This document shows positions 16,838 through 26,429 of a stretch of DNA of 64,000 nucleotides, piece after piece (the stretch's first letter is position 1; each line of letters begins with the position of its first letter). Source of the stretch: DATBRC01 sp036560485. GTDB taxonomy: Bacteria > Pseudomonadota > Gammaproteobacteria > Burkholderiales > Burkholderiaceae_D. The stretch is taken from NCBI GenBank assembly GCA_036560485.1, contig DATBRC010000076.1, positions 1 through 64,000 of the forward strand, read 5' to 3'. The position numbers were made by a program, and so were the translations under genes. The notes under the pieces were generated by a model. The model made no database searches and had not been told where the DNA came from. It saw only the letters and a list, made by a program, of their open reading frames with translations.

Positions 16838-16839
16838 TC

Positions 16840-17292
16840 ATGAATGCACGTTACTGGATCGGCGTTGCATCGCATGATCATGTGAAGCGTGGCGTGGCTG
16901 GCAATTTCTGCCAGCTTTGCCACGGCAAGGCACAACCACTGAGGCGCATGTCGGTTGGCGATTGGCTGATTTATTATTCGCCGAAAGAACAATTCGAAGG
17001 GAACATCGTTTGCCAACAATTTACTGCTATCGGTGAAGTAATTGGTGAAGATGTTTATCCATTCGAGATGTTCTCCAGTTTCATACCCAACAGAAGAGAT
17101 ATTCATTTTCATGCAGCGAAAGCCGTACCGATTCGTCCGTTGATTGAACAACTCACTTTTATCAGCAATAAAAATAAATGGGGAGTTGCGTTTCGATTCG
17201 GGCACATCGAAATCACAAAAGAAGATTTTGAATTGATTGCATTGAAGATGTTGGGTAGCATGCCAACAACCAACACAATGAGGCAAACTTGA
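16840..17292 (+). CDS. EVE-domain protein (UPF0310 family)
   Basis: A 150-aa protein made up of a single EVE domain, which belongs to the PUA-like fold implicated in binding modified nucleotides. Signatures: YWIGVASHDHVKRGVAGNFCQLCHGK at the N-terminus, VGDWLIYYSP, then QQFTAIGEVIGEDVY and WGVAFRFGHIEITKEDF. It starts 2 bp after the VOC gene, and its TGA overlaps the ATG of the WYL regulator. No restriction or methylation genes are adjacent, so a defence role is not supported here. Confidence 0.83.
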   Translation: MNARYWIGVASHDHVKRGVAGNFCQLCHGKAQPLRRMSVGDWLIYYSPKEQFEGNIVCQQFTAIGEVIGEDVYPFEMFSSFIPNRRDIHFHAAKAVPIRPLIEQLTFISNKNKWGVAFRFGHIEITKEDFELIALKMLGSMPTTNTMRQT

Positions 17293-17981
17293 TGCGACGT
17301 GCTGACCGACTATTCCAGATTGCCCAGTATTTGCGCGGTCGAAGACTGACCACAGCCAAACAGCTTTCCGAATGGTTGTCGGTTTCCGAACGTACCATCT
17401 ATCGCGACATTCAAGACCTGTCGTTGTCCGGTGTGCCGATCGAAGGCGAGGCGGGTGTCGGTTATCGTGTCAAGGCAGGTTTCGATTTGCAACCATTGAT
17501 GTTCTCTGCTGACGAAATCGATGCACTGGTGATTGGCATGCGCATGGTGCAGGCATGGGGCGGCCCGCAATTGGGTGCATCAAGTGCAGCGGCACTCGCC
17601 AAAATCACACTCGCATTACCGAAAGACAAACGCGATTTTGTCGAAGCAACAGCAATGTTTGCTCCGAGTTTCCATATCGATCCGCTGCATGGCGAACGGC
17701 TTGAATTAATCCGTCAGGCAATCGCACGGCGCAACAAACTACAACTGCATTACACCGATGCAAAAGATCAAACATCGCAACGCATCATCTGGCCGCTGGC
17801 GATGTATTTTTGGGGCGGCGCCTGGTCCATCGCAGCGTGGTGTGAAACGCGTTCTGATTTTCGCTCGTTCCGCCTGGATCGTATTCAAGACTTTCAAGTC
17901 GGAAAAAATTATCCGGATCAAAGCGGTCGACGCTTGTCAGATTTCAACCGAGCAGTTAAAAAAAGCAGCTGTTCAAATTAA
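17292..17981 (+). CDS. YafY-type transcriptional regulator (HTH_11 and WYL domains)
   Basis: A 229-aa DeoR-like regulator. The N-terminal winged helix RLFQIAQYLRGRRLTTAKQLSEWLSVSERTIYRDIQDLS binds DNA. The WYL domain at about 140-215 (with WPLAMYFWGGAWSIAAWCE and SFRLDRI) probably senses a ligand. The ATG overlaps the stop of the EVE gene, so VOC, EVE and regulator are one operon. It probably regulates its own operon and possibly gabD 65 bp downstream. Confidence 0.87.
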   Translation: MRRADRLFQIAQYLRGRRLTTAKQLSEWLSVSERTIYRDIQDLSLSGVPIEGEAGVGYRVKAGFDLQPLMFSADEIDALVIGMRMVQAWGGPQLGASSAAALAKITLALPKDKRDFVEATAMFAPSFHIDPLHGERLELIRQAIARRNKLQLHYTDAKDQTSQRIIWPLAMYFWGGAWSIAAWCETRSDFRSFRLDRIQDFQVGKNYPDQSGRRLSDFNRAVKKSSCSN

Positions 17982-18046
17982 GAGACGCAGCAAACCAACA
18001 TGGATTGCGTTATCCTTATCCTTTGCTCGAACCGCGGAGACTAGCC

Positions 18047-19525
18047 ATGTTGCCAACTAACAAACACACCTTGAAACTTAACGACGCGGCGTTGCTGCGC
18101 AGCCAAACATATGTCAATGGCGCATGGATTGAAGGGTCCGGCAGCTTCAAGGTCATTAATCCTGCCACCGGTGAGCTGATCGGTTCTGTGCCAAATCTCG
18201 GCGCAAAAGAAACTGAAGCTGCAATCACTGCAGCACAAGCCGCCTTCCCATCATGGTCCGCCAAACCGGGCAAGGCACGTGCCGCCATCATGCGCACATG
18301 GTTTGATCTGTTGATGAAACATGCGGACGATTTAGCCGCCATCATGACTGCCGAACAAGGCAAGCCGCTGGCAGAAGCCAAAGGCGAAGTGACTTACGGC
18401 GCAAGTTTTGTCGAATGGTTTGCCGAAGAAGCCAAGCGCGTCAATGGCGACGTGCTGGCTTCGCCGTGGACCAATAGCCGCATGGTCACGCTCAAACAAC
18501 CGATCGGCGTATGCGCTTCAATCACACCATGGAATTTTCCGATTGCGATGATCACACGCAAGGTTGCACCGGCGATCGCTGCCGGATGTACGATCGTGAT
18601 CAAACCTGCGGAACAAACACCGCTGTGTGCGTTGGCATTAGCCGAGCTGGCGCATCGCGCCGGTTTCCCGCCGGGCGTGATCAATATTGTCACCGCCGAT
18701 TCCGATCAATCGATTGAAGTGGGCAAGGCATTGTGCAGCAGCCCGATCGTCAGCCATCTGTCCTTCACCGGATCAACACCGGTCGGCCGCATCCTGATGC
18801 AACAATGTGCGCCTACCGTTAAAAAACTGGGATTGGAATTGGGCGGTCTTGCGCCGTTCATCGTGTTCGACGATGCCGACCTCGATGCTGCAGTCGAAGG
18901 CGCATTGCAATCCAAATACCGAAATGCAGGTCAAACCTGCGTCTGCACCAATCGCTTCTATGCGCATGAATCGATTTATGATGCGTTCGTCGAGAAACTT
19001 GCTGCAGGCGCTGCGAAAATCAAAGTCGGCAATGGTGTGGAAGCCGGCATCAATCAAGGTCCATTGATCGACGACCAAGCGATCAGGAAAGTGGAAGACC
19101 ACGTGGCCGATGCGAAAGCAAAAGGTGCAGTCGTTAACACCGGCGGCAAGAAGCATGCGCTCGGCGGTCATTTTTATGAACCGACCGTATTGTCGAATAT
19201 TACCCAAGACATGAAGATCATGCGTGAAGAAACTTTCGGGCCGGTTGCTGCCGTGATGAAATTCAAAACGGAAGAAGAGGCAATTGCCGCTGCAAACAAT
19301 ACCGAGTTTGGCCTCGCCAGTTATTTTTATTCACGCGATATCGGCCGCGTCTGGCGCGTGGCAGAGCAACTCGAATACGGCATGGTCGGCATCAACACCG
19401 GCATGATTTCCAACGAAGTCGCACCGTTCGGTGGCGTCAAGCAATCTGGGCTTGGGCGCGAAGGCTCCAAATACGGCATCGACGAATATCTGGAAATCAA
19501 ATATTTGTGCATGGGCGGAATCTAG
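18047..19525 (+). CDS. gabD: Succinate-semialdehyde dehydrogenase (NAD(P)+)
   Basis: Oxidises succinate semialdehyde to succinate, the last step of GABA degradation. The ALDH features are complete: FTGSTPVGRIL (cofactor), LELGGLAPFIVFDDADLD with the catalytic Glu, and NAGQTCVCTNRFY with the catalytic Cys. It ends GLGREGSKYGIDEYLEIKYLCMGG, characteristic of GabD. The start at 18047 follows GCGGAGA. Length is 492 aa. No gabT is adjacent. Confidence 0.92.
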   Translation: MLPTNKHTLKLNDAALLRSQTYVNGAWIEGSGSFKVINPATGELIGSVPNLGAKETEAAITAAQAAFPSWSAKPGKARAAIMRTWFDLLMKHADDLAAIMTAEQGKPLAEAKGEVTYGASFVEWFAEEAKRVNGDVLASPWTNSRMVTLKQPIGVCASITPWNFPIAMITRKVAPAIAAGCTIVIKPAEQTPLCALALAELAHRAGFPPGVINIVTADSDQSIEVGKALCSSPIVSHLSFTGSTPVGRILMQQCAPTVKKLGLELGGLAPFIVFDDADLDAAVEGALQSKYRNAGQTCVCTNRFYAHESIYDAFVEKLAAGAAKIKVGNGVEAGINQGPLIDDQAIRKVEDHVADAKAKGAVVNTGGKKHALGGHFYEPTVLSNITQDMKIMREETFGPVAAVMKFKTEEEAIAAANNTEFGLASYFYSRDIGRVWRVAEQLEYGMVGINTGMISNEVAPFGGVKQSGLGREGSKYGIDEYLEIKYLCMGGI

Positions 19526-19529
19526 GTTT

Positions 19530-20765
19530 ATGCGATTTGCTTTGGCGCGTTCCAGCGCGCTGGCTGTCATGCTCGCCGCGCTGGCGATGATGGGACCGTT
19601 TTCCATCGATACCTATCTGCCTGCTTTCCCCAATATCGCAACCACGCTGCACGCCAGCCCGATCGAGGTGCAACAAACCTTGACTGTCTACATGCTGGCT
19701 TTCGCGGTGATGATTCTTGTGCATGGTGCATTGTCCGATGCATTCGGACGGCGCAACATCATTCTCGGATCGCTCGCGGTATTTGCGATCGCATCGCTTG
19801 GTTGTGCAGCGTCGCATAGTGTCGGCTATCTGTGGGCGTTTCGCATACTGCAAGGCGTGTCATCCGGTGCCGGTATCGTGATCGGTCGAGCGATCATTCG
19901 TGACCTGTATGAAGGCCCGCCTGCCGAACGGCTGCTGTCGCTGGTCACGATGATTTTTTCGATTGCGCCGGCAATCGCACCGATACTGGGTGGCTGGATC
20001 GTCAAGCTGCTGGATTGGCGCTCGATATTTTTATTTTTATTTACGTACACTGTTTTATTGCTCTGGTATTGCTATAAGAATCTGCCTGAATCGCTGCCTG
20101 TCGCCAAACGCCAACCGTTCAATCCGCGCTATCTGTTCGACAGTTACAAGATGGTGTTCAGCGCGCCGCTGTTTAACTTGAAGGCCGGCACCATCGCTTT
20201 CAATTTTGCAGGCATGTTTTTGTATGTAGCAGCTGCGCCTGTTTTCATCACCAAGCATCTGGGCTTGGGACCAGCGCAATTCGGCTGGCAATTCATACCA
20301 ACCGTGTTGGGCATTTTCTGCGGCGCGCTGGTTGCCAATCGCTTTGCCGGAAAAACATCGATACCGAAACAAGTGGCGGCCGGTTACTGCGTGATGATCA
20401 GCGCAGCGTTGTTTAATGTCGGCTACCACGCATTCTTTCCGCCGGCATTGCCGTGGTCTGTTGCGCCACTGTTCTTCTATACCTTCGGCATGTCGCTGAT
20501 TGCACCAGGTGCGACGCTGCTGATCTTAAATTTATTCCCACACATCCGCGGCACCGTGTCGTCTTGCCAGTCCTTCACAGCAATGTTGCTTGGCGCATTG
20601 GTGGCGGGCTTCGTTGCGCCGTTTCTATCGTCTTCAGTCCTGTGGCTCGCGAGTGGACAACTTGCTTGCGGACTGATTGGATTGAGCATGTGGCTGACCA
20701 GCCGCTCCTATCGCGCTCGGTTGAATATTCGTGAGAAACTCAATGCGTGGGAGAGTGTGGAGTAA
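19530..20765 (+). CDS. Bcr/CflA-family multidrug efflux MFS transporter
   Basis: A 411-aa inner-membrane drug/proton antiporter with about 12 helices. The Bcr/CflA signature MMGPFSIDTYLPAFP lies in helix 1. Motif A between helices 2 and 3 reads GALSDAFGRRNIILG, and the RILQGVSSGAGIVIGRAIIRD segment follows. It starts 4 bp after the gabD stop, so it is likely co-transcribed, although no metabolic link is evident. The substrate is unknown. Confidence 0.9.
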   Translation: MRFALARSSALAVMLAALAMMGPFSIDTYLPAFPNIATTLHASPIEVQQTLTVYMLAFAVMILVHGALSDAFGRRNIILGSLAVFAIASLGCAASHSVGYLWAFRILQGVSSGAGIVIGRAIIRDLYEGPPAERLLSLVTMIFSIAPAIAPILGGWIVKLLDWRSIFLFLFTYTVLLLWYCYKNLPESLPVAKRQPFNPRYLFDSYKMVFSAPLFNLKAGTIAFNFAGMFLYVAAAPVFITKHLGLGPAQFGWQFIPTVLGIFCGALVANRFAGKTSIPKQVAAGYCVMISAALFNVGYHAFFPPALPWSVAPLFFYTFGMSLIAPGATLLILNLFPHIRGTVSSCQSFTAMLLGALVAGFVAPFLSSSVLWLASGQLACGLIGLSMWLTSRSYRARLNIREKLNAWESVE

Positions 20766-20907
20766 AGCGACTTATTCAAACATCGTAATATACGAATCCT
20801 GCCCAGATATAAGTCGAAATTGAGCAATGGGAAAGTCAATAAGAAAGATGCATGGCAAGTCCTGGAATTTGTATCCGAATCTTTGATGCAAAAATCCTTA
20901 TTCGCTT

Positions 20908-20929
20908 ATGGGGCGATGAAAAGCCCCAT
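20908..20929 (-). terminator. Possible terminator of the beta-propeller gene
   Basis: ATGGGGC-GATGAAAA-GCCCCAT is a perfect 7-bp stem about 40 bp beyond the stop of the minus-strand gene ending at 20969. It could also serve the plus-strand transporter transcript. Neither side has a strong T-tract, so confidence is low. Confidence 0.4.
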
Positions 20930-20968
20930 TGCAAAATCTGATTGTTCAACACTTGCCCGCTATACCAA

Positions 20969-23047
20969 TCACTGTATTGTACCGGTAGTTGTTATAGACG
21001 TTGGGTTCATCCCTGACGCTATCGCACCTGCAATCGTAAGAACGCCTGTGCTTGAGTTAATTGCATACGCAGAGACATTGTGTGCGGTCCAATTTGCGAC
21101 ATACACAAATTTCCCCGACGAATCGACTGTGATCCCCCAAGGGCCGGTTACTCCCGTCCCAATCGTACCAATACTCGCAAGCGTGCCTGTATTCACATCC
21201 ACGGAAAAGGCAGAGACATTATCCGAAAGATTATTTGCCACATAAGCGAATCGGCCGGTAGGGTCGACACTGATAGCATAAGGGCCCGATCCGGGAAACG
21301 CTGAGCCGACACTTGTGCCGTTGATCGTAAAAATCGAAACACTATTGCTACCCCAATTGGCAACATAGACAAAATGGCCCGACGGGTCGACAGTAACGGC
21401 ATGTGGATTGGATCCGACCACTATGTTCGCACCGCTACTTGTAAGAGCGCCGGTGGCAGGGTTGATCGAGTAGACCGAGACATCGTTGGAACTGTAATTC
21501 GCGACAAAAACACGCTGACCTGACGGGTCGGCACTTATCGAGCGAGGATTTGCCCCGGCAGGAACGGTTGCCCCCATGCTGGTGAGCGCGCCAGTGCTGG
21601 CATTGATGGTATAGCTTGAAACATCATTCGAATTAAAATTTGCCACATACACAAATCTCCCAGATGGGTCGATAACGACAGAGCGCGGGCCGGAACCCGC
21701 CGCAACAGGCGATCCTATACTTGTGAGTGCACCAGTACTTGCATTGATGGTGTATGCAGAGATATTCGCCGAGTTGAAATTCGCGACATAGGCAAATTTT
21801 CCTGTTGGGTCAACCATGATGGAATTTGGGGACGTGCCTGCAGACACATTTCCGCCCACACTGGCCAGCACTCCGGTAGATGCATTGATTCGATAAGCTG
21901 ACACATCGTTGGTGCTTTCATTCGTGGCATAGGCAAACGTCGGCGTATACGTAACGGATGCCGCTCCTTTGGTTATCGCCAAGGCATATGCCGTAAGGCG
22001 TCCACTGGCTCGGCCTGCACTCGTTAGCATCCCGGTGCTGGCGTTGATGGTGTAGACCGAGACATCGTTATTCCCTTGATTAGGGACGTAGGCGAACTTG
22101 CCGGAGGGATCTACAATAACAGAAGCAGGGCCCGATCCTGTTGCCACAGGTGAACCAACGCTTGTCAGTGCTCCTGTAATGGCATTAATGCTGTAGAGCG
22201 AAACAGTGTTATCGCTAGTATTTGCGACATAGGCAAACCTGCCTGATGGATCAAGGGTCACGGAAAACGGCAATGATCCTGTTGCTGCCGGTGAGCCGAC
22301 ACTCGTTAGCGCTCCGGTGCCGGCATTAATCGTGTAGACCGAGACATTGTTGGAGCCTGAATTTACGACATAGGCAAACTTGCTCGATGGGTCAATTGCC
22401 ACTGAGAAGGGGGAGGTGCCTGCCGCGACCGGTGAGCCAACGCTAGTCAGCGCTCCGGTGCCGGCATTAATGGTGTAGACCGACACATTATTGGAGCCTG
22501 AATTCGCAACATAAAGAAATTTACCTGTGGGATCAACGGTTATGGCATCTGGCTGCGTTCCTGCTGCTACGGCCGAGCCAACGCTGGTCAAGGCTCCCGT
22601 ACTAGCGCTTATTGTATAGACCGAGACATTATTCGAAAGAAAATTTGCAACGTAGACAAACTTGCCGGACGGGTCGACTGTTATCCATGAAGGATCCGTC
22701 CCAGCGGGAACAGATGCTCCAATACTTGTAAGTGCACCTGTATTGGCATTGATCGCAAAGACGGAAACATCGTTAGAACCGGCATTCGCGACGTAAACGA
22801 ACTTGCCGGATGGGTCAACCGCGACTGACATGGGTGTAGTGCCTGCCATAACATAGCCATTACTTCTCAACTGACCAGTACTGGAATTGACTGTATAGAT
22901 TGAGATGGTGTCATCACCCGGATTAGCGAGATAGGCAAAGCGTGGCGTCGTATTAGCCGGTGTCGATCCATTACTACTGCCTCCCCCACCGCCACTACAA
23001 CCAGCCAAACCAAACAAACCGAGCAATACAAATATAATTGTTCTCAT
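20969..23047 (-). CDS. Lipoprotein with two seven-bladed YVTN/lactonase-type beta-propellers
   Basis: A 692-aa exported lipoprotein (signal peptide with lipobox LAGC, then a Gly/Ser linker). The rest is a ladder of repeats of about 43 residues of the form VDPSGKFVYVANxxSNxVSVYxINxxTGALTSxG. I count a first blade starting TPRFAYLAN plus six more. A linker (SGRLTAYALAITKGAASVTY) and a second set starting TPTFAYATN plus six more follow. That makes 7+7 blades. Such propellers usually act as binding scaffolds; no catalytic residues are evident. An operator-like palindrome (23185-23202) precedes it. Confidence 0.88.
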   Translation of the reverse strand: MRTIIFVLLGLFGLAGCSGGGGGSSNGSTPANTTPRFAYLANPGDDTISIYTVNSSTGQLRSNGYVMAGTTPMSVAVDPSGKFVYVANAGSNDVSVFAINANTGALTSIGASVPAGTDPSWITVDPSGKFVYVANFLSNNVSVYTISASTGALTSVGSAVAAGTQPDAITVDPTGKFLYVANSGSNNVSVYTINAGTGALTSVGSPVAAGTSPFSVAIDPSSKFAYVVNSGSNNVSVYTINAGTGALTSVGSPAATGSLPFSVTLDPSGRFAYVANTSDNTVSLYSINAITGALTSVGSPVATGSGPASVIVDPSGKFAYVPNQGNNDVSVYTINASTGMLTSAGRASGRLTAYALAITKGAASVTYTPTFAYATNESTNDVSAYRINASTGVLASVGGNVSAGTSPNSIMVDPTGKFAYVANFNSANISAYTINASTGALTSIGSPVAAGSGPRSVVIDPSGRFVYVANFNSNDVSSYTINASTGALTSMGATVPAGANPRSISADPSGQRVFVANYSSNDVSVYSINPATGALTSSGANIVVGSNPHAVTVDPSGHFVYVANWGSNSVSIFTINGTSVGSAFPGSGPYAISVDPTGRFAYVANNLSDNVSAFSVDVNTGTLASIGTIGTGVTGPWGITVDSSGKFVYVANWTAHNVSAYAINSSTGVLTIAGAIASGMNPTSITTTGTIQ

Positions 23048-23157
23048 AGAGCGCTTTTTTTAAAATAGAATTTATTATTGAGGCGGAGCATATCACCAAA
23101 GAATATGCCTGCGAAAACCAAAATTTAATTTTCCGCAAAATACAACTTGTGAATGCA

Positions 23158-23202
23158 TGAATACATAAATCGCTCATAAAGGCAATCCCATATATATGGG
23201 AT
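23158..23202 (-). promoter_or_regulatory. Palindromic operator-like site B with -10 element
   Basis: ATCCCATATATATGGGAT (23185-23202) is a perfect 18-bp palindrome, identical to site F. On the minus strand a -10-like TATTCA followed by TG occupies 23163-23158, again starting 21 bp past the palindrome. The predicted transcript reads into the beta-propeller lipoprotein with a leader of about 100 nt. Confidence 0.6.
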
Positions 23203-23332
23203 GCCCAATTCTATTTTTAGCTCTTTTGAAAAATGTAAAAGCAAATCAATGCGTATTTATTTTTAAAATTGACATTCGTTGAATGAGAATTCCATGACTT
23301 GGTGAGACCTTGGCGCTACTGAAACGATTGCA

Positions 23333-23647
23333 TCACTCGTCATCGGCACTCGACTTTCTTCCTTTGCGCTTTTTCATTTCCTGAGCAGCAAACTTTTCAA
23401 TCTGTTCGATTGTCACATACCCTCGTTTTTGCACATCGATCGCATCAAAACTTTTTGCAACACGCGGCATCTTGCCTTCTGCTTCCAAGCGGGTCAGCCT
23501 GCCATCATGATCTGCATCGGCAGCGTTGAAGCGTTCCGTCAGCTTGTCCTTCATTTCTTGCGCACGCTCGGCTTTGGATTGTGCGTGCGAGTTTAGCGAT
23601 ACGAGTAGTGCCGTACCGGTCAATACGGTTAATAAAATCTTTTTCAT
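23333..23647 (-). CDS. Exported EF-hand protein
   Basis: A 104-aa protein with an N-terminal signal peptide (MKKILLTVLTGTALLVSLNSHA). It has one canonical calcium loop DADHDGRLTRLE and a degenerate second loop starting DVQKRGYVTIE. The C-terminus is highly basic, then acidic (KKRKGRKSSADDE). The start at 23647 is chosen for the signal peptide and a GGGAGAAG ribosome binding site. Probably a periplasmic calcium-binding protein of unknown role. The serine hydrolase gene follows upstream on the same strand. Confidence 0.8.
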   Translation of the reverse strand: MKKILLTVLTGTALLVSLNSHAQSKAERAQEMKDKLTERFNAADADHDGRLTRLEAEGKMPRVAKSFDAIDVQKRGYVTIEQIEKFAAQEMKKRKGRKSSADDE

Positions 23648-23700
23648 GGCTTCTCCCTTGATAAAAATAACAAACATCAAATCATGCATCGGCTTGCATG

Positions 23701-24822
23701 TCATTGGCAAGCAACCCACTCTTCCACCTTGGGCCGAACCGCTCTTTCGATTGCGGCACCATCAGAAAAAGAACGTAGCGGCCCTTGTCGTGCCAGCAAT
23801 CCGGTGTAGGCTTTGACACGATCCCAGTATGGATACGCTCCATACGAACCCGGGCTGGAGACTCGGGTGCCGGGGGTGCAGTTATAAGTCGTGCTTTGGC
23901 ATTCCTGCCAGAGACCGAATCCGTAGTGCCAATCTTCTCCCAGATCGGTCAGCGATGGCGAATTAGCCATCGTGATGTTAACCGTATGATCGGCAAGTAG
24001 CTGGTTCATTGACGTGGGATTCAACAGCAAGCCTTTTTTCAATGCAGTGAGAAAAGCCATATATTCTTCACCGGTCCAATGCATGCCGCCTGCAAGACGC
24101 GGATTGGATGCCGACGGCAGATCGTACGCGCCATTGGCAAAGAGACCGGTTTGCGTTTTGAATTCCGAAAATACATCTTGCCAAGTCGCGACGCCGCGTG
24201 CCTTGATTGCCATCAGACCTGCTACTTGCAAATACGTGCTGGCATAATAGAATTCCTGCCCAGGCGAGATGCCGTTACCTGCGTTGGCCGTTGCGATATT
24301 GTTGACGCATGTTTCGAAATTGATGAAGCCCGCATTAAGACAGGCTGGTTCTGTCGTCAAACCGGCGGTGAAGCTCAACAGTTGTGCCAGCGTCATGTTG
24401 TACAACGGATCGGTATTCGCAATCGGCCAACTACCGATGCGATCCTGCGGCCGGTCCGACAAGTTCAAATACCCCTGCTCCACCAACCGCAAAATAATCA
24501 CAGCAGTTACCAGCTTGGATGTCGATGCGGATTCATAAGATGTCTGCAAGGTCGAAGCACCGCGATTGTAGTTATATCGGCGCCCATCCTGCCGCTCGAC
24601 CACAAAGGAAAAATCTACATCAGATGTCGCTTGCGAAAGTATGGTTGTCATATCCGTTTCGAGCTGCGTGACAGAGCACGATGCAACCGGCGGTGGGCTT
24701 GAATCAGCACTGCCGCCACCGCAACTTGCCAGAAAAATGGAAGCCGTCAACAACGCAAATCTCCCAGCCTTTGCCGATTTACCTGATTCAATTTGCAAAA
24801 ATGTGGTTCTGAAAATTTTCAT
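23701..24822 (-). CDS. Beta-lactamase-related serine hydrolase, lipoprotein
   Basis: A 373-aa exported protein with lipobox LASC (Cys at about 34) and a Gly/Ser/Pro linker. The penicillin-binding/class C beta-lactamase fold is indicated by the SxxK nucleophile motif STSK at about 100-103 in YESASTSKLVTAVIILRLVEQGYL, then LAQLLSFTAGL. The second-motif tyrosine appears as YAS rather than YxN. Probably an esterase or peptidase rather than a resistance enzyme. It shares the gene neighbourhood of exported proteins on this strand. Confidence 0.8.
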   Translation of the reverse strand: MKIFRTTFLQIESGKSAKAGRFALLTASIFLASCGGGSADSSPPPVASCSVTQLETDMTTILSQATSDVDFSFVVERQDGRRYNYNRGASTLQTSYESASTSKLVTAVIILRLVEQGYLNLSDRPQDRIGSWPIANTDPLYNMTLAQLLSFTAGLTTEPACLNAGFINFETCVNNIATANAGNGISPGQEFYYASTYLQVAGLMAIKARGVATWQDVFSEFKTQTGLFANGAYDLPSASNPRLAGGMHWTGEEYMAFLTALKKGLLLNPTSMNQLLADHTVNITMANSPSLTDLGEDWHYGFGLWQECQSTTYNCTPGTRVSSPGSYGAYPYWDRVKAYTGLLARQGPLRSFSDGAAIERAVRPKVEEWVACQ

Positions 24823-24849
24823 GTTTTCATCCGATAAAACAAAACACCG

Positions 24850-26154
24850 CTACAAAAAGCACTGGTATTGCCAAACCTGCCGATAGGTAGGCAATCCATT
24901 CGTATCGAACGGTGTAATCGCATCTCTGACAGTGATACCGTGGTAGGCCTGCGCATCGGGCAGAATCACCGAGGCAGGTTTATTCAAATTGGTGGTGAGC
25001 ATGTGGCTTTGGTTATACGGAGGCGCGGCGCTGTCGACATTGATGAATGTGCCGAACGCATCCATGCCAAACGCCGGCCATTCCTGCTGAATCAGCGTCC
25101 AGGGAATTTCGCCGTCACGCTGATGTGAAAATCCGTAATAGCGCGCCGCCGGTGTCACACCGGGTGCGGTCACCCACGTGGCGAGCGTCATCTGGACATT
25201 ATCGATATCTGCAGGCGAGGAAAAGAAACACACATGATCGACCAACCGCTGCTTGCCGATGTAACCTGCCTCACCGCCTCCTTGCGAGTGACCGGAAACA
25301 CGCACCAGGTTCCATTGCACGTTGCCGCTGTTATCCAGAAATTGACCCCAGCCATCTTGCGGATGCTGTTGTGCCAAATAGACCAGTGCCTTGGTCAAAC
25401 GATTTTGAATTCCGTTCGCGGCATTGACTGACACCAGCGTCGACACGTCTTGTCCGCTGAATCGCTCTTCACGCACTTTTCCTGCGCAATCGTGATCGGC
25501 CGAACCTGAGCACAAGTCGCCTACCGAGACATCATTCTCAAACGCCAAACCGATGGCATGGAACCCATTATTGGCAGCCGCTTGGACAATCAGCTTGTAG
25601 AGGGATGGTATGCCGCCAGTGCCCGGCATGAATACAAACAGCTTGCCTTTTGGCGCCACAGAAGGATTGATGTATGCGTAGTGATTGCCCTGCGTCGCAT
25701 CGATCGCGCCATCGGTCGCAGACGGATTGACGACATATTCAGTTGGAGCAGGAATTGCCGTGTCGGCAAACACATGCAATGCAGCCGCTGTTGTTGTAAC
25801 GGATGCCGTGCCTGAAGAAATATGAGCAGCATACTGTGCATTGTCCGCGCTGGTATCCAGTGCCGATGTCACGTAAGTGGGCAATGTCGCTCCCGGAATA
25901 TCGACGCCATTTTTTTGCCACTGATAAGACAGCGATACCGAACTGGTAGCAGTCACGCTAAACGTCGCGGTTTGCCCTGCAATCACAGTCTGATTGGCGG
26001 GTGCAGACGTCACTGAAATGGCAGGCGCTGCCGGTGAATTTGAATTGTCCGAACTGCCTCCTCCACCGCAACCGGCAAGTCCCAGAATCAGGCTAATGGC
26101 CATTGCCGGCATGGCTCGACGTGTGCAGCCATCGATTGAAATTGAATACATCAT
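24850..26154 (-). CDS. Ig-like domain plus alpha/beta hydrolase lipoprotein
   Basis: A 434-aa exported lipoprotein (lipobox LAGC, poly-Gly/Ser linker). Residues about 45-130 form an immunoglobulin-like domain (VTSAPANQTVIAGQTATFSVTA, YQWQKNGVDIPGAT). The rest is an alpha/beta hydrolase with the nucleophile elbow GHSQGG near residue 290 and a likely catalytic His in the C-terminal SHML or YHG segment. It resembles secreted BPSS1187-type hydrolases. Two ATGs are adjacent at the start and GGAGG is well spaced before the first. It lies 27 bp upstream of the serine hydrolase, probably in one operon. Confidence 0.8.
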   Translation of the reverse strand: MMYSISIDGCTRRAMPAMAISLILGLAGCGGGGSSDNSNSPAAPAISVTSAPANQTVIAGQTATFSVTATSSVSLSYQWQKNGVDIPGATLPTYVTSALDTSADNAQYAAHISSGTASVTTTAAALHVFADTAIPAPTEYVVNPSATDGAIDATQGNHYAYINPSVAPKGKLFVFMPGTGGIPSLYKLIVQAAANNGFHAIGLAFENDVSVGDLCSGSADHDCAGKVREERFSGQDVSTLVSVNAANGIQNRLTKALVYLAQQHPQDGWGQFLDNSGNVQWNLVRVSGHSQGGGEAGYIGKQRLVDHVCFFSSPADIDNVQMTLATWVTAPGVTPAARYYGFSHQRDGEIPWTLIQQEWPAFGMDAFGTFINVDSAAPPYNQSHMLTTNLNKPASVILPDAQAYHGITVRDAITPFDTNGLPTYRQVWQYQCFL

Positions 26155-26429
26155 GAATTACGCCTCCATTCAAAGAATCGGTGTGAATCTTTTGTATGGC
26201 TGCAGTGTAGTAAGCACTGTCCGGTTCAGGTGTAACCGGTCCCATCTAAATTATTGGCATTTGTTAGCAAACCGGTTCCTTGTAATGGTTTGTAACAATT
26301 AAACGCCAAGCCTCCGTACGGCATTCACCCAACCATTAAAAAAAACGGCACAATCCATTCTGGAATCAAGACTTTCTGCATAAGACCGCGTATATCAGTC
26401 ATTACTTGCAAGTCTGAGCGGCTCAAGGA
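26155..26429. other. Intergenic region upstream of the hydrolase lipoprotein
   Basis: The 420-bp gap between the minus-strand hydrolase and the response regulator should carry both promoters. I note ACCGGT-containing inverted pieces (AACCGGTCC near 26236, AACCGGTTCC near 26270) that could be operator half-sites, but no gene. The right part is repeat family 2 copy B. Confidence 0.4.

Noticed and set aside
16840..17292. EVE-domain gene as part of a defence island
   Set aside because: Neighbours are a VOC protein, a WYL regulator and gabD. No restriction, methylase, helicase or nuclease gene is near.
21000..23000. DNA tandem repeat or CRISPR-like array in the 21-23 kb region
   Set aside because: The periodicity of about 130 bp is explained by codons for propeller blades. 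There are no short identical repeats with unique spacers.
23701..24822. Serine hydrolases at 23701, 41344 and 56483 as antibiotic-resistance beta-lactamases
   Set aside because: The third motif is HNG or HGG rather than KTG where readable (41344, 56483). At 23701 the second motif is altered to YAS. The sequences fit esterase or peptidase relatives better.
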